Assembly (NCBI GenBank): GCA_050010035.1
Contig: JBEKLU010000002.1
Location: 49,587-113,586 of the forward strand
Direction of reading: 5' to 3'
From: Roseiarcus sp050010035
Lineage (GTDB): Bacteria; Pseudomonadota; Alphaproteobacteria; Rhizobiales; Beijerinckiaceae
Length of the DNA: 64,000 nt
The translations under genes were made by a program, and so were the position numbers. Shown here one piece after another: positions 11,097 to 18,417 of the stretch. The notes under the pieces were generated by a model. That model was given only the letters and a program-made list of their open reading frames with translations. It was not told the DNA's origin and searched no databases. Position 1 is the first letter of the stretch, and every line of letters starts with the position of its first letter.

Positions 11097-11657
11097 ATGA
11101 AGAGTACAGACACCCCCATCGAACAGACCGACGCAATAAAGGACCAACTTCGGGCGTCTTTTGGAGACACCTTGAAGATAACGTCTGCGTCATCTGTCAC
11201 ACGTGAAAAAGGTTATTATGGTATTTGTTTTGCCGTACCTTCCAAGTTGGTGCGCGCAGCACTTTCCGTCGATAAGGAGGTGCTTGTACTAATCACGACC
11301 TTCCATGATCAACAAGTACGAACTATTCAGACCGCCCGCGATGTTATTGGAGAGGCGGAGGGCCGGTTAGACTCTTCGATCGCAATAATCGTACATTGCG
11401 ACCCGCGGGGGAATGCAAAATTGAAAAAATGGGGACGTGAGCAGGGGTTGGCGATTCTACCTATATATTATAGTGGAACCCTCCCTCAGGGAAACGATCT
11501 TCTGCGCGCTCTTGCGCATGAGCTATATTCATATGACATTTTTGATATTACTGGACCAGTTGCGGACGACATTCAATTCTACGGCCGCCGCGAAGAGGCC
11601 ATTGAGCTTGCAAAAAAAACTGCAAAGCGGTCAGATACGGTCATGTTTTGGTATTAG
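11097..11657 (+). pseudogene. 5' part of a frameshifted STAND/AAA ATPase gene: N-terminal alpha/beta (nuclease-like?) domain
   Basis: This open frame of 186 codons encodes a mixed alpha/beta domain (VLVLITTFHDQQ, SIAIIVHCDPRGNAKLKKWGREQGLAILPIYYSG) that resembles the restriction-endonuclease-like modules found in front of STAND ATPases; that similarity is by eye only. At residues 161-174 it reaches FYGRREEAIELAKK, the standard entry into an ATPase module, then meets a run of eight A (11612-11619) and ends twelve residues later. Reading one A fewer continues perfectly into the ATPase of the next entry, giving a 657-residue protein. GC content is far lower than in neighbouring genes, which indicates recent acquisition. 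Either the gene is broken, or the A-run causes slippage, or the base call is wrong. Confidence 0.7.
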
Positions 11658-13071
11658 AAAAATTGGAAAGACATCGATATTGTATCGGATAGTTAACGAA
11701 ATTCGGAAATACTATGATTGTACAATTATTCTGATTGACGCACAACGAGACGTTGTATTCGAACTGAACGCTGCGAAACTACTCAATTCTTTGGCGCAAT
11801 CGTTGGAAGACAGGTCGCAAGGATCCGAGATTGCTATGGTAATCAATCAGGAAGATGTCGATATTTCGATGGCATCGGAGCGCCTCCGAACTGCTGTGGC
11901 TAATCATGGCAAGCAGGTAGTACTTGTGTTCGACGAGATAGATTATCGTACCCCAACAAGCCCAACAGCCGGTCATTGGCGATCGGAATTTAATAAGTTT
12001 TGGCGTAACCTTCGGGCTATTTATCAGTCGTCGACGGCGTCAAACCGTAATTTGTCGATGCTGATTTCAGGGGGCTCAAGCAAGTGGTTCGCGCAAGAGT
12101 CGATCGACGGTGTTGAAAACGCTGCACTTATGTTTGTTCCCGAAGAATACCTAAGTCCGCTGCCGCGCGGTGCAGCAAGTGCTATGATACGCAAACTCGG
12201 TAAGGCTGTAGGCTTAGGTTTCACCGACCGAGTGGCGGAGGAAATTGCCGATACATGCGCCGATATGCCGTTTTGGATCAGAAAGTCCTGTAGCTTCATA
12301 CACAGTAGAATTGACATCGGTTTGCGGCCGTTCGAGCCGCAGCAGGCTTTAATAGGCGACTATCTGAAGGAATTCGTGGCGACTGATGGTGCAGCAATGT
12401 CTGAAGTGGCCCTGTCGCATTTATTTCGAGTCTATCCTGAACTGCGGGTCCCCGCTTTGAAATGTGTTAAAGGTGATATTAGCGGTCTGGATGCGAGAAC
12501 GGTCCGCGCACTTGAGAAATATGGTATCGTGCGACGAGGGAAGAATCTCGTAGTATGTGGGCAAATGATGGCAGCGGGTCTTCAGTGTTTTGTATCTGAC
12601 GGCGGCAACGATAGTCCCGTGCAAGGAGAACTCTCGGACAGAACCAACGCTTCGAATTACGGTGAGTGGGCTGATGAACTGGCGATAATATCGAGACGAC
12701 GCAATGTAATTGAACGGAAGTTGCGCAATATTGTTGCGAATTTTGTTCGGTTTTCGTCTCTATCGCAACAAAACTCCGGCACCGCCAAAGAGCGAGTATT
12801 GAAATGCATCGATGCAAAGCGCCGGAGCGATTTACAACGGCTCGATCTGGACGAAATAATGGGAAAATTATTCTGGCTAGAAATCATTTCCATTGTAAGA
12901 AAGGAAGGGCCGCTATTCGAAAAACTCTTTGGGGACCGGAGCGAGCTGGAAAGACATACAGCGACAGTAAATGAACGCCCAGACGCTCATGCGAAGGAGC
13001 TTGACCTGGCTGACATAGCGAGCCACCGAAAGGCCTTTGATTGGTTTGAGGATCGCCTGGGTCGGATATAG
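11611..13071 (+). CDS. 3' part of the frameshifted gene: STAND/AAA ATPase domain with helical C-terminus
   Basis: In the +1 frame relative to the upstream fragment the sequence reads LQSGQIRSCFGIRKIGKTSIL, a Walker A P-loop of the G-[IL]-R-K-x-G-K-T-S type. VVLVFDEIDY (Walker B) and an ISGGSSKWF sensor region follow, then a winged-helix-like stretch (LDARTVRALEKYGIVRRGKNLVVC). This is the archaeal-type/COG1672-like STAND ATPase plan. The last 150 residues are helical and include LFGDRSELERHTATVNERPDAHAKELD, which recalls HEPN-like domains, though only three residues separate the Arg and His. The open frame formally extends up to 11437, but the part before the A-run is out of register with the protein family. 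If translated alone it would need an internal start. Its function could be phage defence; this is inference. Confidence 0.65.
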   Translation, partial: QKKLQSGQIRSCFGIRKIGKTSILYRIVNEIRKYYDCTIILIDAQRDVVFELNAAKLLNSLAQSLEDRSQGSEIAMVINQEDVDISMASERLRTAVANHGKQVVLVFDEIDYRTPTSPTAGHWRSEFNKFWRNLRAIYQSSTASNRNLSMLISGGSSKWFAQESIDGVENAALMFVPEEYLSPLPRGAASAMIRKLGKAVGLGFTDRVAEEIADTCADMPFWIRKSCSFIHSRIDIGLRPFEPQQALIGDYLKEFVATDGAAMSEVALSHLFRVYPELRVPALKCVKGDISGLDARTVRALEKYGIVRRGKNLVVCGQMMAAGLQCFVSDGGNDSPVQGELSDRTNASNYGEWADELAIISRRRNVIERKLRNIVANFVRFSSLSQQNSGTAKERVLKCIDAKRRSDLQRLDLDEIMGKLFWLEIISIVRKEGPLFEKLFGDRSELERHTATVNERPDAHAKELDLADIASHRKAFDWFEDRLGRI

Positions 13072-13101
13072 TGTCTCTGCGAGAAACCCGTATTTGGTGG
13101 T

Positions 13102-13121
13102 ATTGCGGTAACAACCGCAAT
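13102..13121 (+). terminator. Hairpin just after the ATPase gene, possible terminator
   Basis: ATTGCGGT-AACA-ACCGCAAT is a perfect 8-bp stem with a 4-base loop, 30 bp after the stop codon. The following sequence is only moderately T-rich (TACGAATTTGTTG), so termination is plausible but not strong. Confidence 0.45.
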
Positions 13122-13142
13122 TACGAATTTGTTGCTTGGACA

Positions 13143-13334
13143 TCAAATCCCTCTGTGTGTGGGGGCAACTTCCGCCTCGACCGGGGCGTTCGCGATGAGC
13201 AAGGCCGCTCGCGCCGCGTCGAACATGGCGTCATACGCGCGGCTGCACGCTTCGTCCGTGTAGCCGTTGTCGAGAAGCAGGCGAGCGGCGCCTAACGAAC
13301 TCTCGGCCTTGCTCATGAAATCCGCGGGCTTCAC
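13143..13334 (-). pseudogene. Truncated HEPN-domain toxin (partner of the MNT antitoxin)
   Basis: From a GTG that overlaps the MNT stop codon (GTGA), 63 residues can be read. FMSKAESSLGAARLLLDNGYTDEACSRAYDAMFDAARAALL is a clear HEPN domain beginning of the kind paired with minimal nucleotidyltransferases. Intact relatives are about twice as long and carry the catalytic R-x4-6-H motif in the missing C-terminal half. Here the reading frame stops (THRGI, then TGA) exactly where GC-rich DNA gives way to the low-GC segment that carries the ATPase gene. The toxin is therefore very probably inactive. No matching C-terminal half was found on the left side of the low-GC segment, so a deletion accompanied the insertion. 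Confidence 0.7.
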
Positions 13335-13669
13335 AACGCAACGCCTTCGCGCCGGATGTTCTCCAGCAGACGCGGGTTGGAAGTGGTCTCCGGGTGCGCC
13401 CACTCGTCTTCCCAAATGGGCAGAGGCGAGACGAGAATGTCGGTCTCCAGAAGCACGTCGAAAGCCACGCCCGCCATGTCGATGCCGGCGCCCATCGCGT
13501 CTCCGCGCGGCCCCTTGAGGAAAACCGCCAAATCGGCGTCGCTGTACTTGTCGCCATCGCCGCGCGCACGGCTTCCGTAGAGCCGCGCGCCGGCGAGCGG
13601 ATAGCGGCCTGCGATCCGCTTGAGGAAGTCGCGGATCGCGCGTTCGGTCTTTGGATCGATGGCGGTCAT
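13331..13669 (-). CDS. Minimal nucleotidyltransferase (MNT) antitoxin of a MNT-HEPN pair
   Basis: The 112-residue protein has the nucleotidyltransferase signature LYGSRARGDGDKYSDADLAV (G-S-x-A-R-G then S-D-x-D-L), in which two aspartates bind metal. It fits the MNT/MntA proteins that pair with HEPN toxins and neutralise them by AMPylation or by binding. The ATG at 13669 lies at the start of the recognisable domain; the longer open frame runs into a palindromic repeat. Its stop overlaps the GTG of the HEPN gene, as expected for a translationally coupled pair. Because the HEPN gene is truncated, this antitoxin may now be without a target. Confidence 0.8.
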   Translation of the reverse strand: MTAIDPKTERAIRDFLKRIAGRYPLAGARLYGSRARGDGDKYSDADLAVFLKGPRGDAMGAGIDMAGVAFDVLLETDILVSPLPIWEDEWAHPETTSNPRLLENIRREGVAL

Positions 13670-13774
13670 TGAGGCACTATACGCGCGACGCCTCGCAGCC
13701 GACAGCGCCTTGCATTCCTCATGAGCGAAGCAATCCCGGGCGACCGCTTCTCGGGCGGCGTCCTCACGCATACG

Positions 13775-13927
13775 CGCATCTCGGCGAAGTCTGCGGCCAA
13801 TCCCCCAAGCCCCACCCTGCCTCTCCCCGCAAGCGGGGAGAGGGGCGCGCGGCGCCGTTCTTCCCCTCTCCCCGTTTACGGGGAGAGGCAGGGTGAGGGG
13901 CGGGGTGAGTTTCCGCGCTGTCGCCAA
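13775..13927 (+). repeat. Double-hairpin intergenic repeat, copy A
   Basis: About 153 bp with two near-identical palindromes: CCTCTCCCCGC-AAGCGGGGAGAGG at 13820-13843 and CCTCTCCCCG-TTTA-CGGGGAGAGG at 13865-13888, separated by a GCGCGGCGCCGTTCTTCC core. The left flank (CGCATCTCGGCGAAGTCTGCGGCCAATC) and right flank (GGTGAGTTTCCGCGCTGTCGCC) recur in copies B (21620) and C (24558, inverted). The unit therefore behaves as one dispersed element. It fills part of the gene-poor stretch 13670-14357. Confidence 0.8.
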
Positions 13928-13957
13928 ACGCGTGACGCCTCGGCTCGGCGGCCATGC

Positions 13958-14077
13958 CTACTGCCCGCGCTTCGCCCGCGTCGCGAACCGCACTGCCTCC
14001 TCCGCCGCGCGAAACAGCGCCTTCGCCTTGTTGGCGCATTCGCGGTTCTCGTAGGCCGTGTACGGTGACACATGCAT
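13958..14077 (-). CDS. Small ORF (39 aa) whose start lies in a terminal inverted repeat; possible gene remnant
   Basis: The peptide MHVSPYTAYENRECANKAKALFRAAEEAVRFATRAKRGQ reads from an ATG inside the left terminal inverted repeat of the 14061-14184 element to a TAG at 13958. The part after the repeat looks like a genuine alphaproteobacterial coding end (helical, Arg/Lys/Ala-rich, host-like GC), so I read it as the C-terminal remnant of a gene whose 5' part was replaced by the element. I do not recognise the family. Whether the short ORF is expressed is unknown. Confidence 0.3.
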   Translation of the reverse strand: MHVSPYTAYENRECANKAKALFRAAEEAVRFATRAKRGQ

Positions 14078-14184
14078 AATTTCCTATTTCCAAGTATCCC
14101 GAGACTACCATCGCTCACTTGCGCAGAGCGCTCGACCGGGTGTTCGCGAATTCGTAAAAGTATAAATATGCATGTGTCACCGTA
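14061..14184. mobile_element. Small non-autonomous element with perfect 18-bp terminal inverted repeats (MITE-like)
   Basis: TACGGTGACACATGCATA (14061-14078) is the exact reverse complement of TATGCATGTGTCACCGTA (14167-14184). The 88 bp between them is AT-rich and codes for nothing long. The size (124 bp) and perfect ends fit a MITE-like element; the TACGGTGACA-type ends recall sequences mobilised by REP-associated (IS200-like) transposases, which is inference. I see no target-site duplication and no transposase gene in the window. Confidence 0.55.
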
Positions 14185-14223
14185 ATCGGTCACCGTAATC
14201 GAATCCCGTAATCCGTAATCCCG
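14175..14223. repeat. Tandem CCGTAATC-type short repeats
   Basis: Straight after the element's right end, the motif CCGTAATC is iterated with small changes: GTCACCGTAATCG twice in a row (14175-14200), then ATCCCGTAATCCGTAATCCCG. It overlaps the last bases of the terminal inverted repeat and is part of the gene-free stretch before tRNA-Glu. No gene is visible from 14185 to 14357. Confidence 0.55.
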
Positions 14224-14357
14224 CGGCGCGAAGGCAAAGGGGATTAGGCAGGGTAGCCGTCTAGCACGTGCGCTCCGGAATTGTGGACATCTAGTGGACA
14301 CCTACCACGCACGTTATCAGGTAAAATCGCCAAGCTATTGATTTATATCTGATAACT

Positions 14358-14433
14358 TGGCGCGCCCAAGGGGAATCGAACCCCTGTTTTCGCCGTGAAA
14401 GGGCGACGTCCTGGACCGCTAGACGATGGGCGC
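14358..14433 (-). tRNA. tRNA-Glu (anticodon UUC)
   Basis: Read on the minus strand, GCGCCCA pairs with TGGGCGC as the acceptor stem, followed by discriminator G and an encoded CCA (14358-14360). The D arm (GTCTAGCGGTCCAGGAC), an anticodon stem CGCC/GGCG around loop CTTTCAC (anticodon TTC) and a T arm (GGGGTTCGATTCCCC) are all present. It borders the accessory pocket on its right side; I found no second copy of its 3' end that would mark an attachment-site duplication. Confidence 0.95.
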
Positions 14434-14671
14434 TGGCCTTGCGTTTCGGCTCGGCCGGAACGGCGCCTGCTATAAGGAAGCCGCGCCGGGCTGGCAAGGC
14501 CGCGCTCGTCGATTGTCGCCGGTTTCTTTGCCGCCGCCCGCGCGCGCCGCTTGACGCGATACGCCCGCCAAAACGTGGAAAACGCGGTTTTGCAACGCTT
14601 TTTCGAGGAACGCCGCTTGCGCGGGCGCTTCGCCGGGACAATCATGGCGCGATTTTGGCGGGAGACGAGCC

Positions 14672-15643
14672 ATGCGCGCGATTCGCATTCACCAAACCGG
14701 GGCGCCCGACGTCATGCGTCTGGAGGATATCGAGCTCCCGCCGCCCGGGCCGGGGGAAGCGCGCGTGCGCCATCGCGCCATCGGCGTCAATTATCTCGAC
14801 GTCTACTATCGTTCGGGCTTCTATCCGCCGCCGCCGCGGCCCTTCACCCCCGGCAACGAGGGCGCGGGCGAAATCGTCGCCGTCGGCAAGGGCGTCAAGG
14901 ATTTCAAGCCGGGCGACCGCGTCGCCTACGCCTCGACGCTCGGCTCCTACGCCGAGGAGCGCAACGTCATCGTCAAGCATCTCGTCAAACTGCCCAAGGC
15001 GATTTCGTACGAGACCGCGGCGGCGATGATGCTCAAGGGCCTCACCGCGCAATATCTGCTGCGCCAGACGTACAAGGTGAAGGCCGGCGACACGATTCTG
15101 GTGCACGCGGCCGCCGGCGGCGTCGGGCAAATCCTGTGCCAATGGGGCAAGGCGCTCGGCGCGACGGTGATCGGCACGGTCGGCTCGGCCGAAAAGGCCA
15201 AGCTCGCCAAGAAGGCCGGCGCCAAGCACGTGATTCTCTACCGCGAGGAGGACTTCGCGGTGCGGGTCGGCGAGCTCACCAAGGGCGCCAAGTGCCATGT
15301 CGTCTACGACGGCGTCGGCAAGGCGACCTTCCCCGCCTCGCTCGATTGCCTCAGGCCGTTCGGCATGTTCGCCAGCTACGGCTCGGCCTCGGGCGGCATC
15401 GAGGCGTTCAATATCGCGCTCTTGTCGCAGAAGGGCTCGCTGTTCGTCACGCGGCCGACCTTGTTCACCTTCCTCGCCGAACGCGAGCGGCTCGACAAGA
15501 TGGCGCGCGATCTGTTCGCCGTCGTCGCCTCGGGCGACGTCAAGATCGGCGTGACGGCCCGCGCGCCGCTCGCCGACGCCGCGCGCGTCCACGCCGCCCT
15601 CGAGGCGCGCCAGACGACGGCCTCGACGGTGCTCGTTCCCTAG
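14672..15643 (+). CDS. qor: Quinone oxidoreductase (zeta-crystallin type, NADPH-dependent)
   Basis: The 323-residue protein is a zinc-free medium-chain dehydrogenase/reductase. Seen in order: MRAIRIHQTGAPDVMRLEDIELPPPGPGEARVRHRAIGVNYLDVYYRSGFY, the PFTPGNEGAGEIVAVGKGV motif, and the nucleotide-binding HAAAGGVGQILCQWGKALGATVIGTVGS. FNIALLSQKGSLFVTRPTLFTF is typical of the QOR branch. It reduces quinones with NADPH in the cytoplasm. GGGAG lies upstream of the ATG. It stands alone between tRNA-Glu and the nucleoside ABC transporter operon. Confidence 0.88.
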   Translation: MRAIRIHQTGAPDVMRLEDIELPPPGPGEARVRHRAIGVNYLDVYYRSGFYPPPPRPFTPGNEGAGEIVAVGKGVKDFKPGDRVAYASTLGSYAEERNVIVKHLVKLPKAISYETAAAMMLKGLTAQYLLRQTYKVKAGDTILVHAAAGGVGQILCQWGKALGATVIGTVGSAEKAKLAKKAGAKHVILYREEDFAVRVGELTKGAKCHVVYDGVGKATFPASLDCLRPFGMFASYGSASGGIEAFNIALLSQKGSLFVTRPTLFTFLAERERLDKMARDLFAVVASGDVKIGVTARAPLADAARVHAALEARQTTASTVLVP

Positions 15644-15770
15644 GCGCGCGTCGGCGCATCTTGCGAACTACCGGATAAATCCTTTAGCGCGCCGCGATCG
15701 AATCGGGCGCGCCGCCTGGCGAAAACCGCGGGCGCCGCTAGGATGGGCCTGCGCAGCGGGGAGGAACGGC

Positions 15771-17333
15771 TTGAGCACGGGGTCCGCAATCAGTTCGCCG
15801 AGCATCGTTGCGCAAGCGGCGCCGCTGCTCGCCGCGCGCGGCGTCACCAAGCGGTTCGGCTCCTTCGTCGCCGTCGATCGCGTCGACGTGGCTCTCGCGC
15901 GCGGCGAGATTCACGCCCTGCTCGGCGAGAACGGGGCGGGCAAGTCGACGCTGGTCAAGATGCTCTATGGGCTGCTCAGCCCGAGCGAGGGCGAGATCCT
16001 CTGGGAGGGCGCGCCGATCACGCTGGCCAATCCCAACGCGGCGCGCGCGCTCGGCGTCGGCATGGTGTTCCAGCACTTTTCGCTGTTCGAAAACTTGACC
16101 GTCGCCGAGAACATCGCGCTGGCGCTGCCGAAGTCGGAGCGGCTGGAGGCGGTTCCCGCCCGCATCGCCGAGATTTCGCGCGCCTACGGCTTCGCGCTGG
16201 AGCCCGACCGGCCGGTCTATTCGCTTTCGGCGGGCGAGCGCCAGCGCATCGAGATCGCGCGCTGCCTCTTACAGGACCCCAAGGTTCTCATACTCGACGA
16301 GCCGACTTCGGTGTTGACGCCGCAAGAGGCCGAAAGGCTGTTCGAGACGCTGGAGACGCTCAGGGGCGAGGGCAGGGCGGTGCTCTATATCTCGCACCAC
16401 CTGGAGGAAGTGAAGCGGCTGTGCGATCGCGCGACGATTCTTCGGCTCGGCAAGGTCGTGGCGACGTGCGATCCCCGCGCCGAAACCGCGCGCTCGCTGG
16501 CGGCGCTGATGGTCGGCGCGCAGATCAGGGAGGTTCGCGGGGCCGGCGCGCACGGCTTAGGCGAGCCGCGCCTCGTCGTCGCCGCGCTCAGCGCGCCCTC
16601 GCCCTCGCTGCACGGAGTTTCGCTCAAGAACGTCTCGCTCGCCGTGCGCGGCGGCGAAGTGCTCGGCGTCGCCGGCGTCGCCGGCAACGGGCAGTCCGAA
16701 CTCTTCGCCTATCTCTCGGGCGAGCTGATCGCGGGCCGGGGCGAAGCGATCCTCATCGACGGGGAGCCGGTCGGCGACGTCGGCATTACGGGCCGGCGCG
16801 CGCTCGGGGCGGCGTTCGTGCCCGAAGAGCGCAACGGCCACGCCGCGGCGCCCGATTTCACGCTGTCGGAAAATATCGTGCTGACCGGGCACGGCGCCGA
16901 GGGCATGACCCACGCCGGCTTCATCGACGCCAAGAAGGCGCTCGACAAGGCGAACGAAGTCGTCGCCGCCTTCGACGTGCGCAAGTCCGGCGCCGATCCG
17001 CTGGCGCGCACGCTTTCGGGCGGAAACTTGCAAAAATTCGTGGTCGGGCGCGAAATCCTCAGCGAGCCGGGCCTCTTCGTCGTCGACCAGCCGACCTGGG
17101 GCGTCGACGCGCTGGCCTCGGCGGCGATCCGCCAGGCCCTGCTGGATCTGAGCGCGCGGGGCGTCGCGGTGCTGGTCATCAGCCAGGACCTCGACGAGCT
17201 CTTCGAGATCAGCGACCGCATCGCGGTCATTCACGCCGGGCGGCTGTCCGAGCCGCGCGAAGCGCGCGAAACGACGCGCGAGGCGGTCGGCCTCTTGATG
17301 GCGGGAATGGACGAGGGCGATCATGCGCATTGA
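15771..17333 (+). CDS. Nucleoside/BMP-type ABC transporter, duplicated ATP-binding subunit
   Basis: The 520-residue protein carries two ABC cassettes. The first has Walker A LLGENGAGKST (about residues 51-60), Q-loop VFQHFSLFENLTVAENIAL, signature LSAGERQRIEIARCLL and Walker B VLILDEPTSVLTP. The second has a degenerate P-loop (VAGVAGNGQSEL), signature LSGGNLQKFVVGREI and Walker B LFVVDQPTWGVDA, as in sugar/nucleoside importers such as RbsA, NupO and YufO. Translation starts at TTG 15771, supported by GGGGAGGAA. It overlaps the first permease gene by 11 bp. With two permeases and a BMP binding protein it forms a complete importer; the likely cargo is purine nucleosides, judged from the family and from nucleoside hydrolases in the window. 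Confidence 0.9.
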   Translation: MSTGSAISSPSIVAQAAPLLAARGVTKRFGSFVAVDRVDVALARGEIHALLGENGAGKSTLVKMLYGLLSPSEGEILWEGAPITLANPNAARALGVGMVFQHFSLFENLTVAENIALALPKSERLEAVPARIAEISRAYGFALEPDRPVYSLSAGERQRIEIARCLLQDPKVLILDEPTSVLTPQEAERLFETLETLRGEGRAVLYISHHLEEVKRLCDRATILRLGKVVATCDPRAETARSLAALMVGAQIREVRGAGAHGLGEPRLVVAALSAPSPSLHGVSLKNVSLAVRGGEVLGVAGVAGNGQSELFAYLSGELIAGRGEAILIDGEPVGDVGITGRRALGAAFVPEERNGHAAAPDFTLSENIVLTGHGAEGMTHAGFIDAKKALDKANEVVAAFDVRKSGADPLARTLSGGNLQKFVVGREILSEPGLFVVDQPTWGVDALASAAIRQALLDLSARGVAVLVISQDLDELFEISDRIAVIHAGRLSEPREARETTREAVGLLMAGMDEGDHAH

Positions 17334-18417
17334 CCTCGTCGCGCGCCCGCAGCGCTCGCGCCTCATCGAGATCGCCGCGCCCGTCGCCGCGATGGCGGTC
17401 GCGATCCTCATCGGCGGCGGCGTCGTCGCGCTGGTGGGGCGTTCGCCGCTGACCGCCTTCGACGTCTATTTCATCGAACCCTTGACGCAGTCCTACTCGC
17501 TGCAGGCGATCGCGGTGAAGGCGACGCCGCTGGTGCTGATCGCGACGGGCCTCGCCTTCTGCTACCGCGCCAATTTCTGGAACATCGGCGCCGAGGGGCA
17601 GTTCGTCGCCGGCGGGGCGCTCGGCGGCTGGCTCGGGCTCGTCACCCACGACGGCGCCCTTCAGGGCGCGATCGGCGGCTGGTGGATCCTGCCGGCGATG
17701 ATGATCCTGGGGGCGATCGGCGGCGCGCTCTACGCGCTGATCCCGGCGCTGTTGCGGGTGCGGCTCAACGTCTCGGAAATCCTGACCAGCCTGATGCTGG
17801 TCTATGTCGCGCAGCTCGCGCTGGATTGGCTGGTGCGCGGCCCCTGGAAGGACCCGGAGGGCCATAACCTGCCGGTGTCGGTCAATTTCGATCCCGCGGC
17901 GAGCCTGCCGCTGCTCATCGACGGCGGCTCGTTGCATCTGGGCGTGCTGTTCGCGCCCGTGGCCGTCGCCCTGGCGGCGGTGGTGTTCTCGAAGACGCTG
18001 TTCGGCTATTCCGTGCGCTTGGCCGGCTCGTCGCCGCGCGCGGCGCGCTTCGGCGGCTTCGACGACAAGCGCATCGCGATCTCCGCCTTCATGATTTCGG
18101 GCGCGTTGGCGGGGCTCGCCGGCGTCGTCGAAGTGTCCGGCAAGATCGGCCAGTTGCTGCCTTCGATCTCGCCGGGCTACGGCTTCTCCGCGATCATCGT
18201 CGCCTTCCTCGGCCGCCTGTCGCCGGTCGGCGTCCTCGTCGCCGGGCTGGTGCTGGCCCTGACGTTCGTCGGCGGCGAGGACGCGCAGATCGCGATGCAT
18301 CTGCCCGGCGATCTGACGCTGGCCTTTCAGGGCGTGCTGCTGGTCTGCGTGCTCGCGGCCGACGTGCTGGCGCGCTATCGCGTGTTCTTCTCTTGGGCGG
18401 GGGGCGCCCGATCATGA
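17323..18417 (+). CDS. Nucleoside/BMP-type ABC transporter permease 1
   Basis: The 364-residue protein has about nine to ten hydrophobic segments and the family pattern TPLVLIATGLAFCYRANFWNIGAEGQFVAGG and LRVRLNVSEILTSLMLVYVA. ISGALAGLAGVVEV is the cytoplasmic coupling region. It matches YufP/NupP-like inner-membrane subunits (BPD_transp_2 family). The ATG at 17323 lies within the end of the ATPase gene, and the stop overlaps the next start as ATGA, so the three genes are translationally coupled. Confidence 0.9.
   Translation: MRIDLVARPQRSRLIEIAAPVAAMAVAILIGGGVVALVGRSPLTAFDVYFIEPLTQSYSLQAIAVKATPLVLIATGLAFCYRANFWNIGAEGQFVAGGALGGWLGLVTHDGALQGAIGGWWILPAMMILGAIGGALYALIPALLRVRLNVSEILTSLMLVYVAQLALDWLVRGPWKDPEGHNLPVSVNFDPAASLPLLIDGGSLHLGVLFAPVAVALAAVVFSKTLFGYSVRLAGSSPRAARFGGFDDKRIAISAFMISGALAGLAGVVEVSGKIGQLLPSISPGYGFSAIIVAFLGRLSPVGVLVAGLVLALTFVGGEDAQIAMHLPGDLTLAFQGVLLVCVLAADVLARYRVFFSWAGGARS

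Noticed and set aside
14358..14433. tRNA-Glu as an integration (att) site for the low-GC segment
   Set aside because: No direct repeat of the tRNA 3' end was found on the left side and no integrase gene is in the window.
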